Part shown: in pieces, positions 40,531-41,287 of the stretch | How positions within the stretch are numbered: position 1 is the stretch's first letter | Layout: each line of letters starts with the position of its first letter | Source: Nemertoderma westbladi | Lineage: Eukaryota > Xenacoelomorpha > Nemertodermatida > Nemertodermatidae | Direction: 5' to 3' | Length of the DNA: 41,287 nt | NCBI GenBank assembly: GCA_032718475.1 | Contig: JAUCBJ010000600.1 | Location: forward strand, 1 to 41,287 | Notes under the pieces: model-generated | What the model was told of the DNA's origin: nothing | The model's input: the letters and a program-made list of their open reading frames with translations, nothing else | Database searches by the model: none | Translations under genes and position numbers: made by a program

Positions 40531-41287
40531 ATAACTAGTTGACTTATATTTATTTATTTGGGTTTAGTTAATTTTGTCGCCCAGACAACGTGTTCTTGGG
40601 TTACCGCACAATAGAGAGAGATACAAAATATAAAAAAACAAGTTATATTTCTACCCCACCACTCCATTCAGAGCACATTGTTCCCCCTTATTCAATTTTG
40701 TGAATTGTTCCACAAACAATTTTTTCGCGCACCAACCCTATTCAAACCTTCCCGATATTTTAGATAATGCAATTTTTCTTTGTTCAACAATAACTTTGTT
40801 AAAAGTGAATGAAATTCAATAAAAATTTTCATCCTTTCTAAAAATATAACTAATGAGACGATTTTTTAGCAATTTTATTCATAACTGAACCGTGAGAGCC
40901 TATTTTTTTTTTTTATTGAATTATTTAATTATCATCCAAACATTCGGATAAATAAGATGAAATATGCATGTTGAATATACTGTTGGTAGCGCACAAACTA
41001 GGTAGGTTGTTAAGAGGTGGTTTACTAAATTATTAAAATAAATAAAGTTATTAAAATTATTATTATTATTGCATATTATTATTAAAAGAATTAGAGTTCC
41101 AGGGTCATTAAAAATATTGCTTTCCGTAACGATGTGGTGTTTGGTGGGATCCCTCGCAGATTGTATAATGTAAGTTCGTATCCGCAGCGCGGTGACACAG
41201 TTTGCATATGCAGGTATCAGTCGGTCGCCAGCATTTTGGCTGAATTTTTGAATTTTTTTTTTATGAAAAGGGCCTTATTTAATTGTA
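40531..41287. other. AT-rich sequence to the window end
   Basis: Short T-runs and ATT repeats (about 41050-41080). No gene recognised. Confidence 0.4.

Overview
This window is eukaryotic, most likely from an invertebrate animal. It is AT-rich and full of retrotransposons. I see RTE-like and other non-LTR elements with microsatellite tails, a BEL/Pao and a Ty3/gypsy-like LTR element, tRNA-derived SINEs, foldback elements and satellite DNA. There is no operon structure and no confident host gene. The species cannot be named from the sequence. Two weak host-gene hints remain: a CpG-rich patch with a possible first exon (minus strand, about 37.78-37.89 kb) and a possible last exon ending in a poly(A)-type tail (39.1-39.5 kb).

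Layout. 1-3.4 kb: the 5' part of an apparently intact Ty3/gypsy-like element on the minus strand, with gag and pol overlapping in a -1 arrangement and a textbook slippery-site/hairpin signal in the overlap. 3.8-5.0 kb: a foldback element. 5.1-7.5 kb: diverged repeats, including a repeat carrying RFX/X-box-like cores and an inverted pair of 21-bp repeat arrays. 8.0-9.7 kb: an RTE-like LINE 3' end split by a second LINE on the other strand. 9.9-14.4 kb: a SINE, an inverted-repeat element, and two more LINE fragments (11.5-12.5 and 13.0-13.6 kb).

14.6-30.6 kb: a third RTE-like LINE copy is split in its endonuclease/linker region by a 14.1-kb BEL/Pao element (14775-28863). That element has two ~98% identical LTRs and a perfect GCTAG target duplication. 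In order it carries a long low-complexity Gag-like leader, Gag (DUF1759-like, CCHC), A17-type protease, reverse transcriptase, RNase H, integrase, a 46-bp tandem-repeat block, and a large extra ORF in the env position. The extra ORF has a DnaQ/RNase D-like (3'-5' exonuclease-like) region and a run of CCHC zinc knuckles. Despite the young LTRs, most frames carry stops and frameshifts.

30.8-34.7 kb: a further LINE fragment runs straight into about 3.2 kb of a 17-bp satellite (about 186 copies), which creates long artefactual ORFs encoding the same 17-residue repeat in every forward frame. 35.1-36.4 kb: poly-G/poly-C tracts and diverged ~0.3-kb repeats. 38.3-40.5 kb: a second tRNA-like SINE, a perfect 45-bp hairpin, and a tRNA-like unit fused to a hammerhead-ribozyme-like sequence inside nested inverted repeats.

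The best candidates for something new are the exonuclease-like/zinc-knuckle ORF of the BEL/Pao element and the tRNA-like/hammerhead unit. The gag-pol frameshift signal is the clearest functional RNA element.
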